Origin: Agreia sp. Leaf283
GTDB taxonomy: Bacteria; Actinomycetota; Actinomycetes; Actinomycetales; Microbacteriaceae
Reading direction: 5' to 3'
DNA length: 64,000 nt
NCBI RefSeq assembly: GCF_001422485.1
Contig: NZ_LMNF01000002.1
Span: 1-64,000, forward strand
A program made the position numbers and the translations under genes. Each line of letters starts with the position of its first letter. Position 1 is the first letter of the stretch. The notes beneath the pieces are model-generated. The model searched no databases and had not been told where the DNA came from. It worked only from the letters and a program-made list of their open reading frames with translations. Of this stretch, positions 18,143 through 27,021 are shown piece by piece.

Positions 18143-19012
18143 CTACGACAGGATGTCCTTGCTCGAGAACCGCCCATAGGCGAGCGCCCCGAACACCACG
18201 ACATAGCCGAGTTGCAGCAGAGCGTTCTGCCCGAACGACGACCACTCGATGGGTTGGCGAAGCAGGTCGGCGAAGCCGAGCCAGTAGTGACTGAAGAGCC
18301 ATGGATGCAGCCACTCGGTCTGCGAGAGCGAGTCCAGCACCTGGGCCACGATCGAGAGCACGACCGTGGCGGCCATGGCTCCGACCGGCGCGTCGGTGAG
18401 CGTGGAGATGAACAGGCCGACCGCGGACAGGCCGAGCAGCGACACCGTGGCGTAGAGCGCAATCAACAGCGACCGTACGAGCGAATCGCCGATGCCCACC
18501 GTGTCGCCGGAGAGCAGGGTGACCGGCCCCACAGGGAAGAGGGCGATGCCGATCAGGATGCCGGCAATCGACAGCGTCAGCGCTGCCGCCAGGCAGAAGA
18601 CGACGGCCGCGAGGTACTTCACGACGAGCAGCCGGATGCGCCCGACGGGCGAGACGAGCAGATAGCGCAGCGTGGCCGTGTTCGCCTCGCCCGCGATCGA
18701 GTCGCCCGCGACGACGCCGACCGTCAAAGGGAGAAAGAGGGGGATCGCGATGGTGAGCCCCGCGATGCCCACGAACAGGCCGTTCTGCGTGATGCTGTCG
18801 ATGAACGCCGGACCGCGGCCGCTCGATCCAGACGACGAGATGCGTACCGCGACAGCGATGAGTATGGGAACGGCGGCCAGCGCCAGGAGCATCGCCCACG
18901 TGCGGCGACGGCGGAAGAGCACGGCGAGTTCCGAGGCGAAGAAGCCTGCGCCCAGGCTGCGCGTGGTTCGACGGGCGTTGAGGCCGGATGCTCTCGGGTC
19001 ACTGGACGACAT
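18143..19012 (-). CDS. ABC-2 type exporter permease
   Basis: 289 residues with about six membrane segments. After a basic N-terminus with RRRRTWAMLL the protein shows the ABC-2 pattern of a large external loop (residues about 55-80) and a VVAGDSIAGEANTATLRYLL motif near 100-120. It is the last gene of a three-gene operon; its ATG at 19012 overlaps the end of the ATPase gene by 14 bases. It would form the membrane channel for the adjacent ATPase. The substrate is unknown. Confidence 0.88.
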   Translation of the reverse strand: MSSSDPRASGLNARRTTRSLGAGFFASELAVLFRRRRTWAMLLALAAVPILIAVAVRISSSGSSGRGPAFIDSITQNGLFVGIAGLTIAIPLFLPLTVGVVAGDSIAGEANTATLRYLLVSPVGRIRLLVVKYLAAVVFCLAAALTLSIAGILIGIALFPVGPVTLLSGDTVGIGDSLVRSLLIALYATVSLLGLSAVGLFISTLTDAPVGAMAATVVLSIVAQVLDSLSQTEWLHPWLFSHYWLGFADLLRQPIEWSSFGQNALLQLGYVVVFGALAYGRFSSKDILS

Positions 19013-19982
19013 CGAATCCCTCCCCGGTCAGTGCGACGAAGAGGTCCTCGAGCGACGCGTGATCGACGGCGAAACCGCGCACCCGCACGCCCGCGGCGAC
19101 CAGCGCCGCGACGATGTCCTCCGGCTCGATCGACTCGGACAACGTAGCGGTGACGGCCGGGCCCGGCGCATCCGGATGCCCGGGGTCGAGACCCAGCGTG
19201 CGCAGCACCCGGGCGGCGGCGTCGGCATCGGGCGTCGTCACGATCACGCGGGTCGTGCCCGCGGAGCGCAGTTCGTCGAGGGTTCCCTGGGCGACCAGCT
19301 TTCCGGCCCGCATGACCGCGGCGTGTGTGCACATCTGCTCGATCTCGGCCAGCAGGTGGCTCGAGACGAAGACGGTCGTTCCCTCGTCGGCGAGCGAGCG
19401 GATGAGACTGCGCACCTCGCGCGTCCCTTGCGGGTCGAGGCCGTTGGTCGGCTCGTCGAGCACGATGAGGTCACGCGGCGCGAGGAGGGCGTTGGCGATG
19501 CCGAGCCGCTGCTTCATGCCCAGGGAGTAGGCGCGCACCTTCTTGTCGGCGGCGTGGCCGAGGCCCACCGTGTCGAGGGCTCGCGAGACCCGGGCGGACC
19601 GGGTGCCGTTCGGCGCGAACCCGTCGGCGGAGTCGAGCCTGCGGAGATTGGCGGAGCCGGAGAGGAACGGGTAGAAGCCGGGACCCTCGATGAGGGCACC
19701 GACTCGCGGAAGGACCGAGCCGAGCCTCTGCGGCATGCGTTCGCCCAGCACGCTGATCTCGCCGTCGCTCGCCTGGGCGAGGCCCAGCAGCATGCGGATC
19801 GTCGTCGTCTTTCCCGAGCCGTTGGGGCCGAGGAAGCCGAAGACGGAGCCGCGAGGCACGGACAGGGCGAGGTCGTCGACGACCGTCTGGCGGCCGAAAC
19901 GCTTGGTCAGCGCCGTCGTCTCGATCGCGAGCCCGGATGCGTGTGCGGGCCCGGTCGAGCCCGCTACGCTGCCATCGATCAC
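18999..19982 (-). CDS. ABC transporter ATP-binding protein (drug/lipid exporter type)
   Basis: 327 residues from a GTG overlapping the stop of the upstream gene by 4 bases. Walker A GPNGSGKT at 52-59, signature YSLGMKQRLGIAN near 150 and Walker B LIVLDEPTNGLDPQG near 170 are intact, followed by the C-terminal extension usual in CcmA/DrrA-type ATPases. It energises the ABC-2 permease encoded next. Translational coupling on both sides (LolA-like protein, ATPase, permease) suggests one functional unit. Confidence 0.92.
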   Translation of the reverse strand: MIDGSVAGSTGPAHASGLAIETTALTKRFGRQTVVDDLALSVPRGSVFGFLGPNGSGKTTTIRMLLGLAQASDGEISVLGERMPQRLGSVLPRVGALIEGPGFYPFLSGSANLRRLDSADGFAPNGTRSARVSRALDTVGLGHAADKKVRAYSLGMKQRLGIANALLAPRDLIVLDEPTNGLDPQGTREVRSLIRSLADEGTTVFVSSHLLAEIEQMCTHAAVMRAGKLVAQGTLDELRSAGTTRVIVTTPDADAAARVLRTLGLDPGHPDAPGPAVTATLSESIEPEDIVAALVAAGVRVRGFAVDHASLEDLFVALTGEGFDVVQ

Positions 19983-21076
19983 TTCCCGGCTGCCGCCTGC
20001 AGGCTCTCGACCGGCACGGCGCCGGCGAGCACGCGCCCGTCGTCGGTGATGAGCACGGTCAGCAGGGTCGTCTGGAGCACGTGGCCGCCGTCGACGGATG
20101 TCGTCAGCTGCGAGAGCATCGGCGAGTCGGTGAGCGACGAGGGGTCTGTGCTCGCGGGGAGTTCGACGATGGTGTCCCATCCCGTTCCCGTGACGATCGG
20201 CTCGGGGTGCGTGCCGGCATCCGGTGTCGCGCTGCCCTCGGCGGGAGCGTCGTCGCGGTTCGGGAGGGCCTTCTCGGTGACGTCGGTTCCGGCCGGGGGA
20301 GTGAAGTCGAAGAGATCGGCGGAGGGAGTGTCGAGCGACAGCGACGTGAAGGCCACGTGGAACGCCGGGTCGGACGTGCCCTGGGCGAAGACGTCGACGC
20401 TGAGGGGGAGTCCGGTGTCGGCGTCGACCGCGATCTCGACCGACGAGACGAGGGTCGTCGAGCTGTCGGGGGTGAGGATAAGGTCATAGGCGGAGCGGCC
20501 GGCCACGGTCACCGGGTCGCCGATCGTGACGTCGGTACTGGGGTCGACGGCGTCGAGGAAGCGGGTGGCGAGCTCTGCGGGGGTCAACGACTCTGCCGAC
20601 GCATCGGGTGCAGTGGATGCGTCGGCCGGCAGGGTGGAATGCACGGCAGTGGAGTCGCTCGAGTCGTAGAGCCACAGGTCGTCGCCGTTGCGGATCGCAT
20701 CGCGCTCGGCCATGTCGTCGAGGATCTGCACGCGGCTCTGCTCGGGGCCGTCGACGTAGACGCGCAGCGTGTGCGAGGCGGTGAGCAGCTCGAGAGCGGA
20801 GGAGAGGTCGCTGCCGTCGGAGGAGTCGGATGAGGAGCCGGAGTCTGAGGAGCCGCCGAGGCCTGACACGTCGGGCAGCCCGAGGTTCGACGACTGCTCG
20901 ATGGTGCCCGAGAAGGTGTCGACCGTGCTCGAGGCGGCGAGTTCGAGAACCTGCTGCGGAGTCTTGTCTGCCGGGTCGGCCGAAGCGCTGGTCGCGAAGA
21001 CCCCGCCCAGAACGACGGCGCCGATAGCAACGGGAGCTGCGGCGGCGGGGATCCAACGGTGCCAGGTGCGGGGCAT
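19979..21076 (-). CDS. Secreted LolA-like (outer-membrane lipoprotein carrier fold) protein
   Basis: 365 residues. A Sec signal peptide (about 1-33, hydrophobic AAAAPVAIGAVVLGGVFA then SASA) precedes DKTPQQVLELAASSTVDTFSGTIEQSS, a pattern of LolA/LppX/DUF2092-like proteins in which an open beta barrel binds lipid. A Ser/Asp-rich linker lies at about 75-90. A middle segment (SAYDLILTPDSSTTLVSSVEIAVDADTG) fits the beta-sheet half of the fold. There is no lipobox cysteine. Encoded first in an operon with an ABC exporter, it may accept or present a lipid or other hydrophobic cargo at the outer face; this is inference. Confidence 0.72.
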   Translation of the reverse strand: MPRTWHRWIPAAAAPVAIGAVVLGGVFATSASADPADKTPQQVLELAASSTVDTFSGTIEQSSNLGLPDVSGLGGSSDSGSSSDSSDGSDLSSALELLTASHTLRVYVDGPEQSRVQILDDMAERDAIRNGDDLWLYDSSDSTAVHSTLPADASTAPDASAESLTPAELATRFLDAVDPSTDVTIGDPVTVAGRSAYDLILTPDSSTTLVSSVEIAVDADTGLPLSVDVFAQGTSDPAFHVAFTSLSLDTPSADLFDFTPPAGTDVTEKALPNRDDAPAEGSATPDAGTHPEPIVTGTGWDTIVELPASTDPSSLTDSPMLSQLTTSVDGGHVLQTTLLTVLITDDGRVLAGAVPVESLQAAAGK

Positions 21077-21233
21077 GAGCGGCCAACTTTCGGGTGGTGC
21101 GGGCGTCGTGAGCGTGCGCCACGTCGCAATGCTCCTGACGCTACGCCCGAAGTCCGTGAATCTGCTCAGTCTTCTCCTGCGCCCTCAAGGCTGTCACTCG
21201 TGGCGCGTGTTCGCGAGCGGGCGAAAGTCAGGC

Positions 21234-21239
21234 TAATAT
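21234..21239 (+). promoter_or_regulatory. Candidate -10 element of tRNA-Pro
   Basis: TAATAT stands 31 bases before the tRNA 5' end in an otherwise GC-rich gap. No clear -35 is visible. Confidence 0.4.
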
Positions 21240-21270
21240 GGACAAGTTGTCTTCGCGGATGACAAAGCCA

Positions 21271-21344
<74 letters not shown>

Positions 21345-21350
21345 CAGATA

Positions 21351-21385
21351 AGCCCCGAACTTCGATGAGAAGTTCGGGGCTTTTT
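21351..21385 (+). terminator. Intrinsic terminator of tRNA-Pro
   Basis: Perfect 13-base arms (AGCCCCGAACTTC and GAAGTTCGGGGCT) with a 5-base loop are followed by TTTT. It starts 6 bases after the tRNA. Confidence 0.92.
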
Positions 21386-21440
21386 GCTGTTTCTGGCGGG
21401 TGGCCTTGGTGGGCACGATAGTCCTGTCGTCATCGGGGTG

Positions 21441-22397
21441 CTAGAGACCATCTACGCCGGATCCCGCCCGGCCCTCGCTCCACGCACGAAACCCCTCAGC
21501 GATCTTTGCCGAGTGCGCGTGATGCAGGTAGTGCTCCCCATCGATCGGCACCACCGTCCCATCCGACACCGCCGCCGCCTGCTCCTCATGCAACTGCAAC
21601 CAGCCCGGGTTGCTCGAATTGTTCGCTACGACAAAAAGCAGCAACGGCAGCCCCTCCGGAAAACCCGTACCCGCAGCATCCGCGAAGTTCGTACGGATAT
21701 GTGCCATCTCGTCGAGATACGTGGGGCTCAGCGAGTTGCGATTGCTCAGGATGGTGAGCTGCTCCCTGTCGTGCTCGGAGTATGAGGAGGAACCGTAGTC
21801 ATCACCGCTGACGGCGGCCACGAGGCGCAGCAGCCCGAGGTTCTTCGCCGCGGCCAGGAGGCCCGTCGGGAACTCGGCATCCATGCCGGGCTGGCCGGGA
21901 ACGCTCGAGTCGATTCCGACGAATGCCGTGACCTCGTCGGGGTAGCGGTTCGCGTAGTCGATGCCGTCGATGCCGGCGATGGAGTGGCCCATGAGTGTGT
22001 ATCGCTCGAGACCCAACGCAGCGACGGCGTCGTGGATCTCCGTGACGATGTTCGCGGTCGTGCGCTCGGCAGCCGTGCCGTCGCTGAGGCCGTAGCCGAA
22101 CGGCTCGATGACCGTCACTCGATGGTCGGCGGCGAGCTCCTCCACGAGCGGCGCGAAGTCGAGCGCGGGGGAGGCCGTGCCGAATCCGGGGAGCAGCACG
22201 ATGTCGGGGCCCTCACCGGCCACCACGACGTTCATCCGCTTTCCATCGACCGTGACCGGGCTGCCATACGGCGAGATCCGGTCGCTTTCCACCGACGTCG
22301 CGACCGCGTGCACCACGGTGGTCGTCGCCAGACCGAGCGACAGAATGGCGCCGACGGCGGCCACGGACAGAATGGCTTTTCGGGCAAATCTCTTCAT
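21441..22397 (-). CDS. Exported alpha/beta hydrolase
   Basis: 318 residues from the ATG preceded by GAGAGGAA. Residues 1-31 form a signal sequence or membrane anchor (KRFARKAILSVAAVGAILSL). The fold is clear: LLPGFGTASP near 68-77, VIEPFGYGLSDG near 96-107 and the nucleophile elbow GHSIAG with Ser139, then a C-terminal His in DGEHYLHHAH. The elbow reads GxSxA, not the classical GxSxG. It is probably an extracellular esterase or peptidase-like hydrolase; substrate cannot be told. It is monocistronic. Confidence 0.85.
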   Translation of the reverse strand: MKRFARKAILSVAAVGAILSLGLATTTVVHAVATSVESDRISPYGSPVTVDGKRMNVVVAGEGPDIVLLPGFGTASPALDFAPLVEELAADHRVTVIEPFGYGLSDGTAAERTTANIVTEIHDAVAALGLERYTLMGHSIAGIDGIDYANRYPDEVTAFVGIDSSVPGQPGMDAEFPTGLLAAAKNLGLLRLVAAVSGDDYGSSSYSEHDREQLTILSNRNSLSPTYLDEMAHIRTNFADAAGTGFPEGLPLLLFVVANNSSNPGWLQLHEEQAAAVSDGTVVPIDGEHYLHHAHSAKIAEGFRAWSEGRAGSGVDGL

Positions 22398-22480
22398 GTG
22401 TTCCTCTCGCGGGGACACAGGAATTTGCCCCCCATCTCATGCTCCTGGCCACGAGAGGCGGGCGCGTCAACCCAGAGGAG

Positions 22481-23464
22481 TCACTCTTCGGCCGCGGTTA
22501 CCGCAAGCGCGGTACGCGCGCCGAACGCACGGTCGCGTCCGTCGAGTGCGTCGATGTAGCGCAGCACGATCCCTTCGCGCAGCGCCCACGGCGAAATCGT
22601 CATCGTCTGCACGTCGAACACCTTCATGGCCGTGCGCAGCACGACCGCGCCCGCGAGGATCTGATATCCGCGCTCGGGCGTGATGCCGGGCAGGTGCTCG
22701 CGGGCGGCACCCGTCATCGCCCGCAGGGACGGCTCCCACTCGCGCAGACCCGCATAGTGCAGCTGGGCCAGGTCGCCGGTCACCGGATCCGACGGACCAC
22801 CGACCAGTCGGGCGAGCGAGCGGATCGTCTTGGAGGTGCCGGCCACTCGCTTGGGGCGCGGCCGATCCGCGAACAGCTGATCCCGCAGTCGAGTCAGCTC
22901 GGCGCGGGCGTGCGCGCGCAGTCTCGAGATGTCGGCGCGCTGAGGTGGATCCTCGGCAAGGAATCCGACCGTCGTGCGCCCGGCGCCGAGGGGAAGAGAC
23001 GCCTGAACGTCGGGGTACTCGTCGGCGCCCTGCGCGATCTCGAACGACCCGCCCCCGATGTCGAACAGCAGGATCTCGCCGGCCGACCAGCCGAGCCAGC
23101 GTCGCACGGCGAGCATGGTGATGCGGGCCTCGTCCTCGCCCGAGAGCACGTGCAGCTCGACGCCGGTCTCCCGCGCGATCCGAGCCAGCACCTCCTCGCC
23201 GTTCGCCGCCTCGCGGATGGCGCTGGTGGCCGTCGAGATGAGGTCGTCGACCCCGATGTCGCGGGCGGTCTCGGCGGACTCCTTCACGGCCGCGACGATG
23301 AGCTGCACGCCCTCCTCGACGATCGCACCGTCGGCATCCAGATAGCGCATGAGCCGCAGCGTGGAGCGCTGGGAGTGATAAGGCACGGGGCTCGCTCCGG
23401 GATGGGCGTCGACAACCAGGAGGTGGACGGTGTTGGACCCTACATCGATGACTCCGAGGCGCAT
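22481..23464 (-). CDS. Ppx/GppA phosphatase (exopolyphosphatase-like)
   Basis: 327 residues. The ASKHA-fold motifs are present: GVIDVGSNTVHLLV at 4-17, STATSAIREAAN near 80-91, FDIGGGSFE near 141-149 and the LPLGAGRTT loop. Members hydrolyse polyphosphate or pppGpp; length of about 330 residues without the C-terminal HD domain matches the short actinobacterial PPX type. A TAGACT -10 lies 7 bases upstream of its ATG, suggesting a leaderless message. Confidence 0.88.
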   Translation of the reverse strand: MRLGVIDVGSNTVHLLVVDAHPGASPVPYHSQRSTLRLMRYLDADGAIVEEGVQLIVAAVKESAETARDIGVDDLISTATSAIREAANGEEVLARIARETGVELHVLSGEDEARITMLAVRRWLGWSAGEILLFDIGGGSFEIAQGADEYPDVQASLPLGAGRTTVGFLAEDPPQRADISRLRAHARAELTRLRDQLFADRPRPKRVAGTSKTIRSLARLVGGPSDPVTGDLAQLHYAGLREWEPSLRAMTGAAREHLPGITPERGYQILAGAVVLRTAMKVFDVQTMTISPWALREGIVLRYIDALDGRDRAFGARTALAVTAAEE

Positions 23465-23471
23465 GCCCCGG

Positions 23472-23477
23472 AGTCTA
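23472..23477 (-). promoter_or_regulatory. Candidate -10 element of the Ppx/GppA gene
   Basis: On the minus strand TAGACT precedes the ATG at 23464 by 7 bases, with no ribosome binding site. Confidence 0.45.
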
Positions 23478-23547
23478 TTGCCCGTGTACGCGTCATACGG
23501 GCACGCTCCCGTGCCCGACAGTGTTGACTGGTACGCATGAGGACGTC

Positions 23548-24279
23548 ATGAACACGCGACCCGACGAGGCACTGCGCGCAGCCCTGAGCTCGGCGGACGC
23601 CTCGACGAGGCTTCAGGCCGCGCTCTCGGCCGGTACCTATCCGAACGACGACTACGTCGATGTCCTCGTCGATCGCTGCGCGGTCGAAGCCGATTTCTTC
23701 GTGCGCGACATGCTCACCTGGGCCCTGACGCGGCATCCGGCCGACCTCACCGTGCCACGCCTGACCGGTGAGACGACATCGGCCGTGCCGCAGGCGCGCA
23801 GCCAGGCGTTCCACAGCCTGTCGAAGGTGGGCGACCCGCGCGGGTGGGCGGCCGTCACCGAGAGCGCAATACAGGATGCCGACGAGTCGGTCGCACGGGC
23901 GGCCTGGCGCGCCGGGGTCATCCTCGTGCCGGTCGGCCAGGAGGGGGAGGTGGCGACGATGCTGAGCACGCAGCTCGGCCGTGGCGATCGCGACGTGCAG
24001 CTGAGTCTCGCCCGGGCGCTCGCGGAGCTCGGCGATCATGCCGTTCCGGCGCTCCGAGCGGCGAGGATCCACCCGAGCACCGGGGTCAGAGCGCACGCCC
24101 TCGCGATCGAACGGTTGATCGACGACCCGGACGACTACTTCGACGAGGCGATTTTCGAGGCCATGAGGATCGTCACCCGACAGGGCGAGCCCGACGGGAC
24201 GCCCGACGGGACGACCGACGGGGCGCCCGATTCGACCCCTGATTCGCAGCGCGATCCCCACCCCGAGGGCACAGAATAG
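23548..24279 (+). CDS. HEAT-repeat protein
   Basis: 243 residues from an ATG with GAGGA 4 bases upstream. Paired helices of HEAT/PBS-lyase type run from about residue 10 to 205 (QAFHSLSKVGDPRGWAAVTE, SLARALAELGDHAVPALRAA). The tail from about 215 is a run of Asp-Gly-Thr-Pro-like repeats (GEPDGTPDGTTDGAPDSTPD) and is probably disordered. HEAT proteins bind other proteins; no enzyme motif is seen. It lies divergent from the Ppx gene with 83 bases between starts. Confidence 0.75.
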   Translation: MNTRPDEALRAALSSADASTRLQAALSAGTYPNDDYVDVLVDRCAVEADFFVRDMLTWALTRHPADLTVPRLTGETTSAVPQARSQAFHSLSKVGDPRGWAAVTESAIQDADESVARAAWRAGVILVPVGQEGEVATMLSTQLGRGDRDVQLSLARALAELGDHAVPALRAARIHPSTGVRAHALAIERLIDDPDDYFDEAIFEAMRIVTRQGEPDGTPDGTTDGAPDSTPDSQRDPHPEGTE

Positions 24280-24284
24280 GACCC

Positions 24285-24581
24285 ATGTCCCGATCCACGA
24301 TCCTGAGGCAGTTCGCTGCCGGTGTCTTTCTCGTCAACGCGGTGCCGCACGGCGTCGCCGGTGTTCAGGGCAGGCGCTTCCCGTCGCCGTTCGCGCGTCC
24401 GCCCGGCCGTGGACTCTCGTCGCCGACGGTGAACGTGGCGTGGAGCGCCCTGAACGCGGCGGCCGGGGCGGCACTGCTGCGTCGCGACCGCACGACCGGC
24501 GAGAATGCGGCCGTCGGAGCGGGTGCCGCGATCATGGCGATCTTCCTGTCGCTCTACTTCGAGAAGAGCGACAGGGACTGA
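24285..24581 (+). CDS. Small hydrophobic protein of unknown function
   Basis: 98 residues, ATG 5 bases after the HEAT gene stop, preceded by AGGA. It has three hydrophobic stretches (about 9-26, 48-63 and 74-90) separated by basic loops, resembling small actinobacterial membrane proteins. The motif FLVNAVPHGVAG near residue 16 suggests a conserved family, but I cannot name it. Likely co-transcribed with the HEAT-repeat gene. Confidence 0.6.
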   Translation: MSRSTILRQFAAGVFLVNAVPHGVAGVQGRRFPSPFARPPGRGLSSPTVNVAWSALNAAAGAALLRRDRTTGENAAVGAGAAIMAIFLSLYFEKSDRD

Positions 24582-24631
24582 GAGCACCCCGCCGCGAATC
24601 CCGTCGAACACGGAGCCGGCTGTCAGCTTGC

Positions 24632-24655
24632 CGATATATCGTTGACTATCGTTCG
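24632..24655. promoter_or_regulatory. Candidate PadR operator and promoter
   Basis: A perfect 10-base palindrome CGATATATCG (24632-24641) is followed by two copies of ATCGTT (24638-24643 and 24648-24653). It lies 36 bases before the padR start in an A/T-rich patch. PadR proteins commonly bind such TA-rich dyads in their own promoters, so autoregulation is plausible. Confidence 0.5.
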
Positions 24656-24676
24656 CGAGTTCATTTGGAGGACATC

Positions 24677-25237
24677 ATGGGCAACTCATTCCCCGCAGGC
24701 GGGTTCAACCTCGGCAATCTCGGAAATGCCGACGGCATGTGGCAGGCGATGGAACAACTGCGCGCCACCTTCGAGAAGAAGACCGGAGCGGGCACCCGCA
24801 TGGGCAAGGGCGACGTGCGCGCCGCCGTGCTCTCGCTGCTCGCCGAGCAGCCCATGCACGGCTACCAGATCATCCGCGAGATCGAGGAGCGCTCGGGCGG
24901 CAGCTGGAAGCCCAGCGCCGGCAGCGTCTACCCGACCCTGCAGCTGCTGTCCGACGAAGGTCTCGTGAGCGCCGAGGAGTCGAACGGGCGCAAGACCTAT
25001 GCCCTGACCGACGCCGGCCGACAGGTCGTCGACACCGACGGCACCTCGACCCCCTGGGCGTCGACCGACACGAAGGACGATGGCCCCAGCTTCGGCGCCC
25101 TGCCGAAGTCAGGCGTCGAGCTCGCTCAGGCAGCCGCCCAGGTGGGGCGTACCGGCACGCCGGAGCAGGTGCAGCAGGCCGTCGCCGTGCTCGACGACGC
25201 CCGTCGTCGCCTGTACTCGATCCTCGCGCAGGACTGA
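24677..25237 (+). CDS. PadR family transcriptional regulator
   Basis: 186 residues from ATG with ribosome binding site GGAGGA. The winged helix spans about 40-120, with the PadR hallmark LLAEQPMHGYQIIREIEERS and GSVYPTLQLLSDEGLV, followed by a C-terminal helical dimerisation part. About 40 residues rich in Gly and Asn (SFPAGGFNLGNLGNADGMW) precede the domain. It is directly followed by an ABC1 kinase gene (5-base gap), so it may regulate that operon; the ligand is unknown. Confidence 0.9.
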   Translation: MGNSFPAGGFNLGNLGNADGMWQAMEQLRATFEKKTGAGTRMGKGDVRAAVLSLLAEQPMHGYQIIREIEERSGGSWKPSAGSVYPTLQLLSDEGLVSAEESNGRKTYALTDAGRQVVDTDGTSTPWASTDTKDDGPSFGALPKSGVELAQAAAQVGRTGTPEQVQQAVAVLDDARRRLYSILAQD

Positions 25238-25242
25238 CGGGA

Positions 25243-26985
25243 GTGACGTCGGTCAGACCGAACGGGGCACCGACCTTCTCCCAGGGGAACACGGGCTCGG
25301 CGGGCGCCGGCAACACGCGAGCGCGCTATCGTCGCATCCTGCGTTTCTCCGCCTGGCACCTGGCCGTGACCTGGTGGTTCGAACTGTTCCTGCCCCGCAT
25401 CGGCCTGCTGAGAATTGCGGAGCGCACGCGCACCCGGCGCATGCAGCGCTTCGCCCGCAGCTTCCACGTGCTCGCCGTCGACCTCGGCGGACTCATGATC
25501 AAGGTCGGCCAGTTCATGTCGTCGCGCCTCGACGTGCTTCCGCCCGAGATCACCAAGGAGCTCGAGGGACTGCAAGACGAGGTTCCCGCGGTTCCGTTCG
25601 CGGCCATTCGCGCGCTCGCGGAGGCCGAGTTGGGCGTGTCGCTCGAGACGGCGTTCGCGCGAGTCGATGAGACGCCCGTCGCCGCGGCATCCCTCGGCCA
25701 GGCCCACCGGGCGCTTCTGTCTCCGCGCGATGCCGCCGATACCGGGCTCACGGGTGTCGTGCTCAAGGTGCAGCGTCCGGGAATCGACGAGATCGTCGAC
25801 GTCGACTTGGCCGCCCTGCGCAAGGTGGGCGGGTGGTTGAGCCATGTGCGCCTCGTCTCCGACCGCGTCGACATGCCCTCCCTCGTCGAGGAGTTCGCGG
25901 CCACGAGCCTCGAGGAGATCGACTACCTGCACGAGGCCGCGAGCTCCGAGCGATTCGCCGCGGACTTCGCCGGCGACGACCGGGTGGCCGTGCCGTCGAT
26001 CGTCTGGGAGCGCACCACGCGCAGGGTGCTGACACTCGAAGACGTCACGGCGATCAAGATCACCGACGCCGCCGCACTCCGCGCCGCCGGCATCGATCCC
26101 GCCGAGGTCGCGCCGGTCTTCGCCGCCGTGATGTTCGACCAGCTGTTCACGAATGGCTTCTTCCACGCGGACCCGCACCCCGGCAACATCTTCGTGACCC
26201 CCACGGGCGACGGGCCGGATGCGTCGGGCGCGACCACCTGGAAGCTCACCTTCATCGACTTCGGCATGATGGGCGAGGTGCCCGGCAACACACGCAGCGG
26301 GCTGCGCAAGCTGCTTATCGCCGCCGCGTCGCGCGACGGCAAGGGCCTGGTGGATGCGATCCGCGACGTGGGCGTGCTGCTCCCGTCGGCAGACACCACC
26401 GAACTCGAACGCGCCATGACCCAGCTCTTCGCCCGCTTCGGCGGAATGGGGTTCGCCGAGCTGCGCGAGGTCGACCCCCGGGAGTTCCGCGACTTCGCCG
26501 ACCAGTTCGGCCACGTCGTCAGGTCGCTGCCGTTCCAGTTGCCGGAGAACTTCCTGCTCATCATCCGCGCCATGTCCCTGACCTCCGGCGTGTGCAGCGC
26601 GCTCGATCCGTCGTTCAACCTGTGGGACTCCGTCGAGCCCTATGCGGCGCAGCTCATCCGCGACGAGCGCGGCAACGTGGTGGGCGATCTGGGGAGGCAG
26701 GCGGTCGACAATGCCGCCCTCGTCTGGAGACTGCCCAAGCGCATCGATGGTCTGGTGACACGCATCGAGGACGGCTCCGTCGCCGTGGCCAACCCGGGGC
26801 TGGAGCGCCGGGTGATGCGGCTCGAGCACGCGGCCCGCCGGCTCGTATCGGCGCTGCTGTTCGGTGCCCTGCTGCTCGCGGGTGCCCTCGTGCGAGCCGA
26901 TGACACGGTGTTCGGCACCGTGCTCATGGCGGTCTCGGCGATTCCGCTGCTGCACGCCGTGTTCTCGGGGCGGCGCCCCGGTTGA
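25243..26985 (+). CDS. ABC1/AarF (UbiB-like) atypical kinase
   Basis: 580 residues from GTG 25243. The atypical kinase core is complete: KxGQ motif LMIKVGQFMSSR near 82-93, Ala-rich loop AAASLGQAHRA near 148, LKVQRPG near 172 with the ion-pair Lys, FHADPHPGNIF near 307 and FIDFGMMG near 338. Two hydrophobic helices at the C-terminus (about 535-575) anchor it to the membrane. In other bacteria the family supports isoprenoid-quinone synthesis; actinobacteria use menaquinone, so a quinone or lipid role is inference. Co-transcribed with padR. Confidence 0.88.
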   Translation: MTSVRPNGAPTFSQGNTGSAGAGNTRARYRRILRFSAWHLAVTWWFELFLPRIGLLRIAERTRTRRMQRFARSFHVLAVDLGGLMIKVGQFMSSRLDVLPPEITKELEGLQDEVPAVPFAAIRALAEAELGVSLETAFARVDETPVAAASLGQAHRALLSPRDAADTGLTGVVLKVQRPGIDEIVDVDLAALRKVGGWLSHVRLVSDRVDMPSLVEEFAATSLEEIDYLHEAASSERFAADFAGDDRVAVPSIVWERTTRRVLTLEDVTAIKITDAAALRAAGIDPAEVAPVFAAVMFDQLFTNGFFHADPHPGNIFVTPTGDGPDASGATTWKLTFIDFGMMGEVPGNTRSGLRKLLIAAASRDGKGLVDAIRDVGVLLPSADTTELERAMTQLFARFGGMGFAELREVDPREFRDFADQFGHVVRSLPFQLPENFLLIIRAMSLTSGVCSALDPSFNLWDSVEPYAAQLIRDERGNVVGDLGRQAVDNAALVWRLPKRIDGLVTRIEDGSVAVANPGLERRVMRLEHAARRLVSALLFGALLLAGALVRADDTVFGTVLMAVSAIPLLHAVFSGRRPG

Positions 26986-27021
26986 TGCGCGTCGGCCCGC
27001 ATCCGTGGTTCTCTTAGCGGT

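Noticed and set aside
17114-19147. A 677-residue plus-strand frame over the HNH, DUF3054 and permease genes
   Set aside because: It overlaps three genes with clear family signatures and encodes charged low-complexity sequence.
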